A stretch of 64,000 bases of DNA, from the NCBI GenBank assembly GCA_963676655.2, contig CAXXKX010000003.1:1550001-1614000 (forward strand). Direction: 5' to 3'. Positions 42,091 to 51,929 of the stretch are shown one piece after another (the first letter of the stretch is position 1; the number at the start of each line of letters is the position of its first letter). The stretch is from G963676655 sp963676655 (lineage in GTDB: Bacteria > Verrucomicrobiota > Lentisphaeria > Victivallales > Victivallaceae). The notes under the pieces are model-generated. The model saw nothing but the letters and a program-made list of their open reading frames with translations. It was not told where the DNA came from and did no database searches. The position numbers and the translations under genes were made by a program.

Positions 42091-42899
42091 CTTTTGATAG
42101 TCGCACGGGTACTGTCAGCTTCTTCTGATAAATTATTCTTGCTTTGTTCTGCTTCAAAAAGCCTCAAGGATATCGTGTTGCTAATTTGAATCAGGACAGC
42201 CCCAAAGACAGTAAACAAAGCACAAACCAGACTTGACACGACCGATACTTTTCCAGTATCAACCGCAAGGAAAAGGGCTGAAGCAACTTTTTTTGTTATT
42301 AATTCTCCCTCAAGGTCAGGAATTGTCTCGGCAAACGCGTCCCATACAGTAAAATAAGCAGCACATGTTACAACCGCCCAAAACAAACCGACCAAAATCA
42401 ACCCCCATCCTGCTGCAAGGCATACCGATTTTGCAAATTTGTACGTTCCAGGAAACGAAGACGCCGGCGGGACAACCTTGACTTCCGGATGATCAGCATA
42501 CAGTCCTTTACTTCTTATATCTGGAATAATATGCATGAAAAAATAAAGAACCGCTATATATGTTGAACCGGAAATATATGTAACATTCGTCCCCCAAAAT
42601 GAAAAAACGAAAAACACCGCCCATGCGAGATGATGATTTCCCGCATACCTGACCTTCCAATGCCATATGCAAAATATTGAAAAATAGGCAATTGGAACAG
42701 CAATTATCCAAACAAATAAAATACAGCTGTAATGATTATAGAAAAACGATAAATCTTCAGAAAAAGTTAAAAAGATTTTTCCAAATGTCTCAATAAACCA
42801 TACAGGAAATGTTACAATCGTGATTATTCCACTGACAAAAGCAAGCTTCCACCAGATGTTCAATTTGCGACCAGCGGAAATTGTCATATTTTTCTCCAT
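42066..42899 (-). CDS. Multi-pass membrane protein, unknown function
   Basis: A 277-residue protein with about six membrane segments, for example FVSGIITIVTFPVWFIETFG, CILFVWIIAVPIAYFSIFCI, AWAVFFVFSFWGTNVTYIS, AAGWGLILVGLFWAVVTCAAYF and SVVSSLVCALFTVFGAVLIQI. I recognise no family. The final 40 residues are a charged, probably cytosolic tail, and its last residues are encoded by an 11-bp tandem word (see that entry). The start is ATG 42899, or ATG 42887 behind a GGAG; both are plausible. It is divergent from nothing close; the upstream neighbour (C45 protein) is on the same strand 39 bases away. Confidence 0.75.
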   Translation of the reverse strand: MEKNMTISAGRKLNIWWKLAFVSGIITIVTFPVWFIETFGKIFLTFSEDLSFFYNHYSCILFVWIIAVPIAYFSIFCIWHWKVRYAGNHHLAWAVFFVFSFWGTNVTYISGSTYIAVLYFFMHIIPDIRSKGLYADHPEVKVVPPASSFPGTYKFAKSVCLAAGWGLILVGLFWAVVTCAAYFTVWDAFAETIPDLEGELITKKVASALFLAVDTGKVSVVSSLVCALFTVFGAVLIQISNTISLRLFEAEQSKNNLSEEADSTRATIKSDGQVTDK

Positions 42900-42938
42900 T
42901 ATTCTCTATGTTGTAACGAATTAAGTTATAACTTAGTG

Positions 42939-44126
42939 TTACTTTTTGCTGAAAAGTTCATATTCTTTGTAGGTGGCTTTCGCGGCAGGAATATTGCCTG
43001 CCGCAAGATAGAATTTATTATTGCGGTAATCAAAAATTACACTGTAAATATTGCATTCCATCAGGACTTTTTCGTTGCGAAGCACTTGCTGCATTCCGGC
43101 AATATTATTCGGCTTGATTTTCCGGGCAAAATCGTCAATAGCGCAACGCCCGGCCATTTTCGTTCCACACCAGAGATTATTATCGGCAGTAAGAATTGAG
43201 TCACGAGCCGCGCGTTTTTTCACTCCGTTGCCGCGGCCTCGTTCATAGACCGCGGCCTTTCCGCTTTTTGCATCGCTCAGGCCAATGCAAAAAGGCATTC
43301 CCGGCGGCATGTTCAACAATTCTTTTTCCGCAGTTTCGAATGAATCGCTGCGTTCGGCAATTTCCCGCATTTTTATGAAAACCGGCATCTCGCATTTGCC
43401 GCCCGCGACTCCAACCTGATCAAAACTTAGAGCAATGCCATGTTCGTTGATAATATCCAAAGCACCAACCATCCCGGGAAATCCCAGATAGACCGTGGCA
43501 TAGCGCCCGGGGGCGGCGGAGGTTCTAAAAATGGTCACCAGAAAATTGCCGACTCCGGCAAGATTATCCCAATCAAGGTTATGAGCGTGCAGCATCCCTT
43601 TGTCAGTATTGACAATCAACTGCCGACACCCGGCAAGATAAAGACCAAGGTCAAGGAAGGTGTTACCAAGCATCAAAGATTTCGGCTTGACTCCGGCGGC
43701 GTTGGCGGCGGCGGTAATTTCATTCATCCACCTGGTATCGATTTTTTCCAGTAATTTTTGGGCTTTTGCTGTTCTAATCTTATATTTTTCATCATCGCCG
43801 CGACAAATAACCTGATAGACATAAACCTTCATCAACAATGCAATCGACCAGCTGCGGGCCCGTCCATGCTGCTTGCCCATTTCCTCCGGAGTTCCATGCA
43901 GCCGAACGGTCGAAGCTCCAGCTCCCGGCAGAACCTTAAAAACCAGTTCCTTGACAAAGGATTTGGCTCCAGGAATAAATTGGATACACAGAAGAACAAC
44001 AATACTCGAAACCAGGGCAATCAGCCGGTTGCGCCGACTGAAAATACGTTTAAACAGTGATTTTGGTTTTGGCGCGGAATCCTCTTTTTCTATTTTCTGA
44101 CCATCTTCTGAAGGTTTGCTTATCAT
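42939..44126 (-). CDS. C45-family acyltransferase/hydrolase homologue with N-terminal membrane anchor
   Basis: A 395-residue protein. Residues 1-60 are a charged tail and one membrane segment (LIALVSSIVVLLCIQFIPG). The rest matches the Ntn-hydrolase family C45 (acyl-CoA:6-aminopenicillanic acid acyltransferase type): GTPEEMGKQHGRARS, then GCRQLIVN, where the Cys would become the N-terminal nucleophile after self-cleavage, then MLHAHNLDWDN and VYLGFPGMVGALDIINEHGIAL. Homologues in other bacteria make or break amide bonds, or have unknown function. If Cys is the new N-terminus, the anchored propeptide of about 170 residues would be released. Unclear substrate. Confidence 0.8.
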   Translation of the reverse strand: MISKPSEDGQKIEKEDSAPKPKSLFKRIFSRRNRLIALVSSIVVLLCIQFIPGAKSFVKELVFKVLPGAGASTVRLHGTPEEMGKQHGRARSWSIALLMKVYVYQVICRGDDEKYKIRTAKAQKLLEKIDTRWMNEITAAANAAGVKPKSLMLGNTFLDLGLYLAGCRQLIVNTDKGMLHAHNLDWDNLAGVGNFLVTIFRTSAAPGRYATVYLGFPGMVGALDIINEHGIALSFDQVGVAGGKCEMPVFIKMREIAERSDSFETAEKELLNMPPGMPFCIGLSDAKSGKAAVYERGRGNGVKKRAARDSILTADNNLWCGTKMAGRCAIDDFARKIKPNNIAGMQQVLRNEKVLMECNIYSVIFDYRNNKFYLAAGNIPAAKATYKEYELFSKK

Positions 44127-44413
44127 CTAATACTCCTCTCCGTTAAGTAGTACATTACAAACTTAATTTTATTGCAGAAATAACCTGAAACTTAATCAAA
44201 GGCGCTTTCCCATTTTGACATCTCCAATTACTACTAATTTAACTCGACCCAACTGATAAGTCAAGCGAACAGAGAAGTCCTCTATTTAATTAATAAGATT
44301 CAATTCTATCGGAAAATTAACTTAATAGCGCTTTACATTAATCTCAAAGAGGATTATAGTTTTGCTATAACCTTAACAAAACAAAGAAACTGCAAAAAAA
44401 CAAGGATACAAAT

Positions 44414-45301
44414 ATGTCTAAAGAAACTAGTCAGGCGGCGCAAAATACTCAAACAAAAGCGCAAAGCGTACAAAAAACTGACGATTTTTTGGGTAGATTC
44501 AACCCCAAAAACATTGATTATGACTGGGCTAAAAATCTTGGGATGAACATTATTGCCGCCTTGATCATTTTCATTATCGGCAGGTGGGTGGTTAAACTGA
44601 TAGCTCAAATAACCGGCAAAGCAATGACCAAGTCCGGGACCGAGGAAACTTTGATCATTTTTACCAAGGACCTGCTGATATTCGTCGGATATATTTTTGT
44701 CATCGTCGCAGCCCTGAACAAACTTGGAGTCAACACCGCCTCCGCCATCGCGGTCATAGGCGCGGCCGGCCTGGCGATAGGTCTGGCATTCCAGGGAGCG
44801 CTAGCAAATTTCGCAGCTGGATGTCTGATCATTATTTTCCGCCCGTTTAAGGTCGGCGACCTGATTCAGGCCGGCGGCGAACTTGGCAAGGTCAGAGAGA
44901 TTGAACTTTTCACGACAAAAATGGTAACTCCGGACAATAAGACCGTGATCGTCCCGAACGCCCAGCTTACCGCTGATAAAATTATTAATTTTACCGAAAC
45001 AGATGAAATCAGGCTGGACCTGGTTTTCGGGGTGAGCTATGCCGCCAATATCGACCATGTCAAAAAAGTTATTGCACAGGTTCTGGATGATGATAAACGG
45101 ATTCTTAAAGATCCGGCTTATTTTATCGGAGTAAAAGCCCATGCCGACAGTTCAGTAAATTTTGCGGTACGTCCGTGGGTGAAAGCTGATGAATACTGGA
45201 ATGTGTTTTTTTCTTTGCAGGAAGAAATGAAGAAAGCCTTTGACAAAGAGAATATTGAAATACCGTTCCCCCAACGGGATGTTCATATTAAAAACGATTG
45301 A
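44414..45301 (+). CDS. mscS: Small-conductance mechanosensitive channel (MscS)
   Basis: A 295-residue channel that opens under membrane tension and protects against osmotic downshock. Three membrane segments occur: NIIAALIIFIIGRWVVKLIAQ, DLLIFVGYIFVIVAALNKLG, and the pore helix with GAAGLAIGLAFQGALANFAAG, which is the MscS signature of alternating Gly and Ala. RPFKVGDLIQAGGELGKV and the NAQLTADKIINFT beta domain follow. AAGGA lies before the ATG. Its stop codon TGA is directly joined to a run of 7-bp words. Confidence 0.94.
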   Translation: MSKETSQAAQNTQTKAQSVQKTDDFLGRFNPKNIDYDWAKNLGMNIIAALIIFIIGRWVVKLIAQITGKAMTKSGTEETLIIFTKDLLIFVGYIFVIVAALNKLGVNTASAIAVIGAAGLAIGLAFQGALANFAAGCLIIIFRPFKVGDLIQAGGELGKVREIELFTTKMVTPDNKTVIVPNAQLTADKIINFTETDEIRLDLVFGVSYAANIDHVKKVIAQVLDDDKRILKDPAYFIGVKAHADSSVNFAVRPWVKADEYWNVFFSLQEEMKKAFDKENIEIPFPQRDVHIKND

Positions 45302-45332
45302 ACATCGAACATCGAACATTTAACATCGAATG
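45300..45332 (+). repeat. 7-bp tandem words (GAACATC type) starting in the mscS stop
   Basis: GAACATC, GAACATC, GAACATT and TAACATC, then GAATG. The first G and A belong to the mscS stop codon TGA. Related GAACGTC and CACATTT words follow near 45354. Confidence 0.8.
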
Positions 45333-45647
45333 AATAATTTCTAATTCAGCAATGAACGTCGCACATTTAACTTTGTTGTTTGTTCTCATGTTTTTATGAC
45401 TTTTTAACAAAGCAGTTGCTGAACATTGCTACACTTGGAACAATCGCCGGTCGGAGCCCGGCTCCCACTGTAGAACAGAGAGGCTGCATCTGCTGTTACA
45501 TACCTGGCCCACATATACGACTCCTGGATGCAGGGCCTTTGTTTAATTTGACTTATTTGGCGGAATTGGTGAAATTTTTTTGGACTTTAAGTTTTTTTTG
45601 AGCTATATTATGCAGAACAGAAACTTAATTCATAATCAGGAAACTAT
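45302..45647. other. 346-base gene-free gap
   Basis: It holds the 7-bp words at 45300-45332, a REP-like hairpin on the minus strand (45444-45469), and a promoter for the next gene: TTGGAC (45580-45585), 18 bases and TATATT (45604-45609). I see no ORF of substance, tRNA or ncRNA signature in the remainder. A T-rich run of about eight T's lies at 45592-45599. Confidence 0.5.
45444..45469 (-). repeat. REP-like element, copy 3
   Basis: On the minus strand, AGTGGGAGCCGGGCTCC followed by GACCGGCGA, matching the two copies at 33168-33226 in the palindrome and the CGGCGA tail. It has the GTGG lead. Confidence 0.7.
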
Positions 45648-46763
45648 ATGAGCACACCGGAAACTGCCGAAGAAGCTATTGTCAAGAAAAAACCGCTCTG
45701 GAAAAAAATACTTGGCCTCCTGATTAAATTCGGGTTGGCCGGATTGATCATTGCCTGGATCGTGCGCGGGAATGCCGATAAGATCGCGGAAAACTTCAAA
45801 CACTTCGACTACCGGTGGATCATTCCCGCATTCATCTTGTATATTTTCCATTTGTTCGTCGGCGGCTGGCGCTGGTATATGCTGCTCAAAGTGTTGAAAT
45901 TCAAAATCAAACTGTGGGAAGCTATCTGCCTGACCCTGAAAGCCTATTTCTGTTCTCTGGTCATTCCTGGCGGAGCAATCGGCGGCGATCTCGCCAAGAT
46001 CGGCTTTATCTCGGTCCGAGCTCCTAAGGGCACCAAAGTTGAAGGAATCTTTACTATTTTGATCGACCGGATTACCGGAATGCTGGCCTTGTTCATAACC
46101 GCAATTGTTTTAACGCTGCTGTCAATCCCGTTGTTGATGAATGTGGATATGCCAGAACTATACAAAGCTCTTAGCGACTTCATGCATATAAACACCTCTC
46201 AGGAAATTATAAAATATTTCAAGGCCGGGGGGATTGCCTGCGTTCTGCTTTTGTGCATCTCAGGCCTGGGTGCATGCGGAGTTATTTTTCTTCATCGACA
46301 ATTCAGAAAAATATCCATAATCAATAAATTGATGGACTGGTTCGACGCCAAAACCCACGGCGCTTTGACCCGCATGTGCAATACTGTGGATATCTATCGC
46401 AACGAAAAAATGCTGCTGACCTGGATGACATTGATAAGTATTTTTCTGATCCATCTGAATATGGGAGCGGTCATGTATTGCCTGCTCAAAGGGCTCGGGG
46501 TTGACGTAGTGCCAATGCTTGCCCTGTTTACCGGAGTTATTCTCGGGAACATTGCCGGACTGATACCGTTCACGCCATCCGGTATCGGGTTCCGCGACTA
46601 TACTGTGTTGAAAATATTGAGCGCCGGCGGAATAGTTCTTGATAAAGCTGAATCGGCGGCAATCATGTTTACTTCGGTGGTCTTGTGTTCAAATCTCTTC
46701 GCCGGGTTGTTTTTCTTTATCAACGACGGGAGCAAGCCCCGGGAAACAAAGGAGGAAGGCTGA
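45648..46763 (+). CDS. LPG-synthase-type flippase-like membrane protein (UPF0104)
   Basis: A 371-residue membrane protein with about eight segments, matching the lysylphosphatidylglycerol synthase transmembrane (UPF0104/DUF2156-less) family. The family landmarks are SLVIPGGAIGGDLAKIG after the third segment and the LIPFTPSGIGFRDYTVLK pair in the seventh. Members without a C-terminal synthetase domain are thought to move or position lipids or act in lipid-linked sugar work, so the true substrate is unknown. A promoter is at 45580-45609. It is followed by a methyltransferase gene that starts 2 bases after its stop. Confidence 0.85.
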   Translation: MSTPETAEEAIVKKKPLWKKILGLLIKFGLAGLIIAWIVRGNADKIAENFKHFDYRWIIPAFILYIFHLFVGGWRWYMLLKVLKFKIKLWEAICLTLKAYFCSLVIPGGAIGGDLAKIGFISVRAPKGTKVEGIFTILIDRITGMLALFITAIVLTLLSIPLLMNVDMPELYKALSDFMHINTSQEIIKYFKAGGIACVLLLCISGLGACGVIFLHRQFRKISIINKLMDWFDAKTHGALTRMCNTVDIYRNEKMLLTWMTLISIFLIHLNMGAVMYCLLKGLGVDVVPMLALFTGVILGNIAGLIPFTPSGIGFRDYTVLKILSAGGIVLDKAESAAIMFTSVVLCSNLFAGLFFFINDGSKPRETKEEG

Positions 46764-46765
46764 TC

Positions 46766-47425
46766 TTGAGCGATAAAGTCAAGTTTGTGCTGTATGATGA
46801 GGAGGTTTTCGCTCCGGTCACCCGTTATGACGACCCCTTACGATATTATTACAAACCGTTGGTCGGAGCGCTCTATCGCAAACGTATTTCCGACGGCCTT
46901 TCGTTATTGACCCCGCCTTACAAACGCGTGCTTGATTTCGGTTACGGCAGCGGCCTGTTGTTTCCTTCTTTAAATGAAATCGCCGAAGAACTCCATGGTA
47001 TCGATATTCTGTCCGACACTGAAAAACTCGCGCCGATTCTGGAAAAACTTGAGATCAAGGCTGACTTGCGCAAGAACGATATATTAAAAGAAAACTATCC
47101 TGATGATTATTTTGATCTGATAACCGCGTTTTCAGTCTTTGAACATATTACGGAGTTTGAGCCGATCCTTGAAGAAATGTACCGAATCCTGAAACCCGGG
47201 GGGCAACTGTTGATCGGGATGCCGCGGGTAAGCGCGATAATGCCGGTTTTGTTCCGGTTGATCGGTTTCAACAATATTGAGGATTTCCACGTTACGAACC
47301 ACCGTCAGGTTCGTTCCACGGCATTGAAAAAGTATCAACTGGTCAAATCAAGAACACTACCGTCACTGGCCCCGGAATGCTGCGGTCTGTATTTTAATTT
47401 TCTCCTGAAAAAAGCTAATCATTAA
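46766..47425 (+). CDS. SAM-dependent methyltransferase (class I)
   Basis: A 219-residue enzyme. Motif I is RVLDFGYGSGLLFPSL and motif IV is DLITAFSVFEHITEF, followed by EMYRILKPGGQLLIGMPR, the usual shape of the Methyltransf_11/ubiE-like group. The start is TTG 46766, with GGAGGA 9 bases upstream and inside the end of the previous gene, which I prefer over a longer reading frame starting at 46685. It begins 2 bases after that gene's stop, so the two are translationally coupled. Substrate unknown; a lipid or polyprenol is possible from context. Confidence 0.85.
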   Translation: MSDKVKFVLYDEEVFAPVTRYDDPLRYYYKPLVGALYRKRISDGLSLLTPPYKRVLDFGYGSGLLFPSLNEIAEELHGIDILSDTEKLAPILEKLEIKADLRKNDILKENYPDDYFDLITAFSVFEHITEFEPILEEMYRILKPGGQLLIGMPRVSAIMPVLFRLIGFNNIEDFHVTNHRQVRSTALKKYQLVKSRTLPSLAPECCGLYFNFLLKKANH

Positions 47426-47612
47426 GGCTTTATTATTTGTGTCGGATCCGGACTCCGGACAAATAATTTGACTGCTTTTTGGTAATTAGCGCACCCGTGA
47501 AGATAAAACCATTTATTCAGGGTTTGATTTTTATTAAAAACAGGGCATATTATTCAGATATAGTTTTTTTACAAAAGGGTTCGGCTAAGAAAACGAAAAA
47601 TAATACGTAATT

Positions 47613-49280
47613 ATGAACATTCCTGAAAAAATGTTGTGTTGGCCGCTTTTCGGAGCGGGAATGGAAAAACTGGGTAAAAACGATCAACCCTGCGAAGTTC
47701 CGGTTCCAGAGCCGGGCGACGATGAAGTACTGGTAAAAATAGAGGCGATCGGACTATGCTTTTCCGATGTAAAACTAATTCGCGCCGGCGAAGATCATCC
47801 GCGGGTTATTTCTAAAAATCTTGAAACCGATCCGGTTATCCCGGGTCACGAAGCGGTTATGCAGATCGTCAAAGCCGGGAAAAATGTCGCGGCGGAATAT
47901 CCGGTCGGCAAACGCTATATCATCCAGGCTGACATCTATGTTGATGGCGTCGGTTATGCTTACGGTTACGCGATCAACGGCGGGATGGCACAATACAGCG
48001 TGCTCGACCAACGCGTTCTCAACGGCGATGAAGGCAGTTACCTGCTGCCGATCGAAGACACCACTCCGGCCGCAATCGCGGCACTGATGGAACCCTGGAC
48101 CTGTGTAAAAGCCAGTTACATGATTGAAAACCGGACCAAGCCGAAAGCTGGCGGCAAAGTGCTGATTGTTTGCCAGCCCGGTTGTGATATTGTCTATGCA
48201 GCCGGTTCCGCACTGCAGAAAGCCGAGCCGGCCGAAGTCGTTCTGGTCAACGCATCCGAAGACCAGTTTGAAGCGATAAAAGCCGAATTACCGGGAACTG
48301 ATTTGTGCCGATCCGACTCCCTGCCGGTCGGGTTGAAATATGACGACATCTTCTTGTGCGCACTTGACCGTGAAACCGCGGAAGCCGCCAGCCTGTTAGG
48401 TGAAATTGGCGCAACGGTTAATTTTATTGGAAAATATCCGGATGAAAAATGGAACTTTGACATCGGTTCAATTCACTATAAAGGCTGGTTCTGCCAGGGA
48501 GCCGATTCAACCGTCATGTCCGACGCCTTCAACCACAATGTTCGCAGCGAACTGAAAAAAGGCGGCACCTGCTGGCTGCCCGGCGGAGCCGGCGCAATGG
48601 GCCAGATGCACACCCAGCTGGCGGTCGAATCTCCGGACGGGCCATCACGTATTCTGGTAACTGACATGGATAATGCACGGATTGAAAATGTTAAACAACT
48701 GCTGGCGGACGATATTGCCAAACGCGGAATCGAATTCAAAGCGATAAACCCGAAAGATTTTGCGTCACCGGCGGAATATAATGCCGCGATTCGCGAATTC
48801 GCTCCGCAAGGCTTTGACGATATCGTAATGCTGGTCCCGGTTGTTCCGGTGGTAAATGACGCCGCCGATTTCCTCAAAACCGATGGACTGATGAATGTCT
48901 TCGCCGGAATTCCGGCCGGAAAACAAGCATCGTTAAATGTTATGGGGATCGCCAATCAGGGCATGCGCTATATCGGCTCAAGCGGCAGCCGCACTTTCCA
49001 CCTCCGCCATGTTATTGAACTTTCTGAAAGCGGCGAACTGCGCCCGGTTACCGCGCTGGCGGGCATCGGCGGCATGAAAGACCTGAAAAAAGGACTGAAC
49101 GCGGTTATCAACGCCGAATTCCCGGGAAAAACGGTTATTTTCCCGAACTGCGAAGATATGCCGTTAAAGCCGATCGGACATCTGGAAGAATTAATCGACG
49201 ATGCGGCGGAAACGCTCGATGCCGCCGGATTCTACACGATGGCCACTGAAAAGAAATTATTGGAAAAATACGAAAAATAA
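47613..49280 (+). CDS. Long MDR zinc-dependent dehydrogenase (SorE-like)
   Basis: A 555-residue protein of the medium-chain dehydrogenase/reductase group. The catalytic zinc residues are in IEAIGLCFSDVKLIRAG (Cys) and PVIPGHEAV (His-Glu). The lobe of four cysteines that binds structural zinc in typical alcohol dehydrogenases is absent (QADIYVDGVGYAYGYAINGG there instead). Ordinary family members are 340-400 residues; this is about 150 longer, with a Rossmann motif (WLPGGAGAMGQMHTQLA) at about residue 326, unusually far from the N-terminus. It may resemble L-sorbose-1-phosphate reductase (SorE). Gene context (envelope genes) does not help. No clear Shine-Dalgarno is seen. Confidence 0.75.
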   Translation: MNIPEKMLCWPLFGAGMEKLGKNDQPCEVPVPEPGDDEVLVKIEAIGLCFSDVKLIRAGEDHPRVISKNLETDPVIPGHEAVMQIVKAGKNVAAEYPVGKRYIIQADIYVDGVGYAYGYAINGGMAQYSVLDQRVLNGDEGSYLLPIEDTTPAAIAALMEPWTCVKASYMIENRTKPKAGGKVLIVCQPGCDIVYAAGSALQKAEPAEVVLVNASEDQFEAIKAELPGTDLCRSDSLPVGLKYDDIFLCALDRETAEAASLLGEIGATVNFIGKYPDEKWNFDIGSIHYKGWFCQGADSTVMSDAFNHNVRSELKKGGTCWLPGGAGAMGQMHTQLAVESPDGPSRILVTDMDNARIENVKQLLADDIAKRGIEFKAINPKDFASPAEYNAAIREFAPQGFDDIVMLVPVVPVVNDAADFLKTDGLMNVFAGIPAGKQASLNVMGIANQGMRYIGSSGSRTFHLRHVIELSESGELRPVTALAGIGGMKDLKKGLNAVINAEFPGKTVIFPNCEDMPLKPIGHLEELIDDAAETLDAAGFYTMATEKKLLEKYEK

Positions 49281-49301
49281 TCTTTTGCAAAGAGGTATAA
49301 T

Positions 49302-51926
49302 TTGCCGGGAAAAATCACAACTTTTTTGATCGGAGCCGGATTGAGTCTATGCTCACTACTGGTTTCAGCCGGGGATTTCGACAAGATATTAAAACAACCG
49401 GGAGCCAGCCTGGCCAATACCCGGGCCGACTCCTGGAAAATCGTCGGTGACAACATTATCGCCAACGGAAACGTTTTTATTCCCTACGGCGATGTCACGA
49501 TCAGTTGCGACAAGGCAATAGTCAATATCAAAAGCAAGGATATCGAAGCCAGCGGTCATATTCGTTTTTTCGCGACCAGGTCGGAAGAAGCAACCTTGTC
49601 GCCCGAAAAATTTGCCAAGGTGTCCGCCGATCCCAATGCGCTGGCAATCGCGACCGGGTATGAAGTCGACCCGCTGGGGTATCGCCGGATCAAAGCCAGG
49701 ATTTATTCTCGCGGCGACGCCCTGGAAGCGGAAAAAGTTGTCGGGAACCTGGCGACCGGATTCATGCAGTTTAAAAATCTGTCCGGTCGCTATAAGACGT
49801 TTGTCATGCGGGCCAAAAGCGGCGTTCGTAAACCGGGCGGCGAAATTGTTGTCAAGGATGCTGAAATATCATCGTGTTCCTATCTGCTGGAAGATCACAG
49901 CCATTATTCGATCAAGTGCGGAACCGCAAAAATTTATCCGCACCAATATAGCGGCGTGGGCTTGAGGAATTACAACCCGGATCAGGGCGAACACAGCATC
50001 TGGGCCTCTAATTGTACGTTTAATATCTTTGGCGTACCGATTCTCTGGTCACCGGTTATCTACAAACCGAAAGAGGAAAGTCCGGGATTGTTCAATACTC
50101 GCGGCGGTTATGACAGCGACTGGGGCGCCTGGTGGGAATTCAGCAAAGGATTCCAACTGTCAGATCAACCCAATATATGGACTAATGTTTATGGCGTGTT
50201 GATGTCCAAACGCGGTTTCGGTTACGGAGCTGACGTTGATGTTTTTACGCCAAATTCGCGAACTCAGTTCAATGCATTCAGCATTTACGACAACAGTCCG
50301 TATGAAGAGCACAGTAAAAATACCCGAATCGCGATTCCCCATGGCAGATATGATTTCCGCTTAAGTCATCTATCGCACGTAACTCCCCGCCTGGATTTCC
50401 GTGGGACTATGGAATTCCTGAGCGACTATTATATGCTTAACGATTTCTTTTACGGCCGCAGCACTTCTGAAATTGAACCTGAGACTTTCGGCAGTCTGGA
50501 ATATCAGTTCAACCGTGCGTCCGTATCGCTCATGGTAAAACCCAAAATCAATTCGTTTTTCACCGTGGTACAGAAGTTCCCTGAAGCTCGAATCGATATC
50601 CCGCGCCAGGAGTTGTTCAAAAATATCTATTATCAAAGCCAATCAAGTTTCGAGTACCTGAAAATGTCCTGGCGAACCTACGACCGCAAGCCGATACCAA
50701 GTATGGCGGCATTTGCCGACCCCAAAGATTATGAGAGCGCACGTTTCGACTCGACACACTTCCTCTATTACCCGATTGACCTTAAATATCTGACCATTGT
50801 ACCGCGTATCGGCGGCCGAATGACCGGATACAGCAAGTCATCCAAACAAAGGGTGTCCAGCGGTGATCTTAATCAGATGTTCCAGGCTGATGATCCGAAC
50901 GTAGGTTATTCGACCAGAAAACTGGTCGATTATGACGATAATGGCGGCGCCAAATTCCGTCTGGCCGGGGAAGTCGGGGTTCAAGTCAATACCAAAATCT
51001 ACCGGACCTGGCAGGATATTAAAAGCCCGTTCTTTGAGATGGACGGCCTGCGCCATGTTTTGGAACCTTATATTAATTATACTTATATTCCAGAGCCGAC
51101 AGTCCATCGAAACAAACTTTACTACTTTGACGAAGTTGACCGCATACAGAGAGTGCATTTTGTCCGGTTCGGGATGCGTAACCGGTTGCAGACCCGGACC
51201 GATTCATTTCTGGATCCCGGCTTGCGTGAATGGATAAGTATGGAAAATTACTTTGATGTCCATCTTGTGAATCAGGACGGATTGAACAACATGGGTAATT
51301 TTGATTCCCTGCTGCGATTTACTCCTACCTCAAATCTGCAGGTCAATGGAAAAATGTCGCTTGATGTCGGCGAAAACAGCGCTCACAACGCCCAGGCGGT
51401 CAGAAATCATGGGCGCCTGGCCGGACGCCCGGGGATAAACTCAAATTTAATTAATCAGCTTCAAGTTGAAATGCGTTATAAGTTTATGGAAGACATGGAA
51501 GCGAACATTGCTTACGCCTATCAGGATCGTTTTAGAACCCAGGCGGCCTATTCAATGGGCAGTACCCTTACTCAGATAAACGCCGGGAGAATGTTCGACA
51601 AATATTATGACGACCGGACACAGCAGGTAACCGCAGGGATCAAAATGCCGCTGACTCCGGACCGCAAAACATTCCTGAACGCGTCGGTCAATTATGATTT
51701 TGAAGCCGGTGGCATTGAAAACTATCGAGTCCAGATCCTGCGTAACCTGCACTGCTGGACCGTCGGAATTGAATATTATGCCGACTGGGATCGTAACAGC
51801 AAAGGGCATAAAGACTGGAACCACAATGTAATGGCGACTTTAACTCTAAATACAGCCAGTTCCCCGCTGGAAAAGGTCCAGAGTCAAGTCTGGAAAACCG
51901 CAGACAAAAGCCGGAAAGGGATGTAA
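49302..51926 (+). CDS. lptD: LPS-assembly outer membrane protein LptD
   Basis: An 874-residue outer-membrane barrel that inserts LPS. A signal peptide ends at about residue 24 (VSAGDFD), then an OstA/LptA-like beta-jellyroll (about 40-170: ANGNVFIPYGDVTISCDKA and ASGHIRFFA), then a C-terminal LptD barrel ending in GIEYYADWDRNSKGH. Two cysteine pairs as in E. coli cannot be claimed with confidence. A TTG start at 49302 is supported by AGAGG about 6 bases before. It is 22 bases after the MDR gene and is followed directly by hldD, so these may share a transcript for LPS synthesis and export. Confidence 0.88.
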   Translation: MPGKITTFLIGAGLSLCSLLVSAGDFDKILKQPGASLANTRADSWKIVGDNIIANGNVFIPYGDVTISCDKAIVNIKSKDIEASGHIRFFATRSEEATLSPEKFAKVSADPNALAIATGYEVDPLGYRRIKARIYSRGDALEAEKVVGNLATGFMQFKNLSGRYKTFVMRAKSGVRKPGGEIVVKDAEISSCSYLLEDHSHYSIKCGTAKIYPHQYSGVGLRNYNPDQGEHSIWASNCTFNIFGVPILWSPVIYKPKEESPGLFNTRGGYDSDWGAWWEFSKGFQLSDQPNIWTNVYGVLMSKRGFGYGADVDVFTPNSRTQFNAFSIYDNSPYEEHSKNTRIAIPHGRYDFRLSHLSHVTPRLDFRGTMEFLSDYYMLNDFFYGRSTSEIEPETFGSLEYQFNRASVSLMVKPKINSFFTVVQKFPEARIDIPRQELFKNIYYQSQSSFEYLKMSWRTYDRKPIPSMAAFADPKDYESARFDSTHFLYYPIDLKYLTIVPRIGGRMTGYSKSSKQRVSSGDLNQMFQADDPNVGYSTRKLVDYDDNGGAKFRLAGEVGVQVNTKIYRTWQDIKSPFFEMDGLRHVLEPYINYTYIPEPTVHRNKLYYFDEVDRIQRVHFVRFGMRNRLQTRTDSFLDPGLREWISMENYFDVHLVNQDGLNNMGNFDSLLRFTPTSNLQVNGKMSLDVGENSAHNAQAVRNHGRLAGRPGINSNLINQLQVEMRYKFMEDMEANIAYAYQDRFRTQAAYSMGSTLTQINAGRMFDKYYDDRTQQVTAGIKMPLTPDRKTFLNASVNYDFEAGGIENYRVQILRNLHCWTVGIEYYADWDRNSKGHKDWNHNVMATLTLNTASSPLEKVQSQVWKTADKSRKGM

Positions 51927-51929
51927 CCC

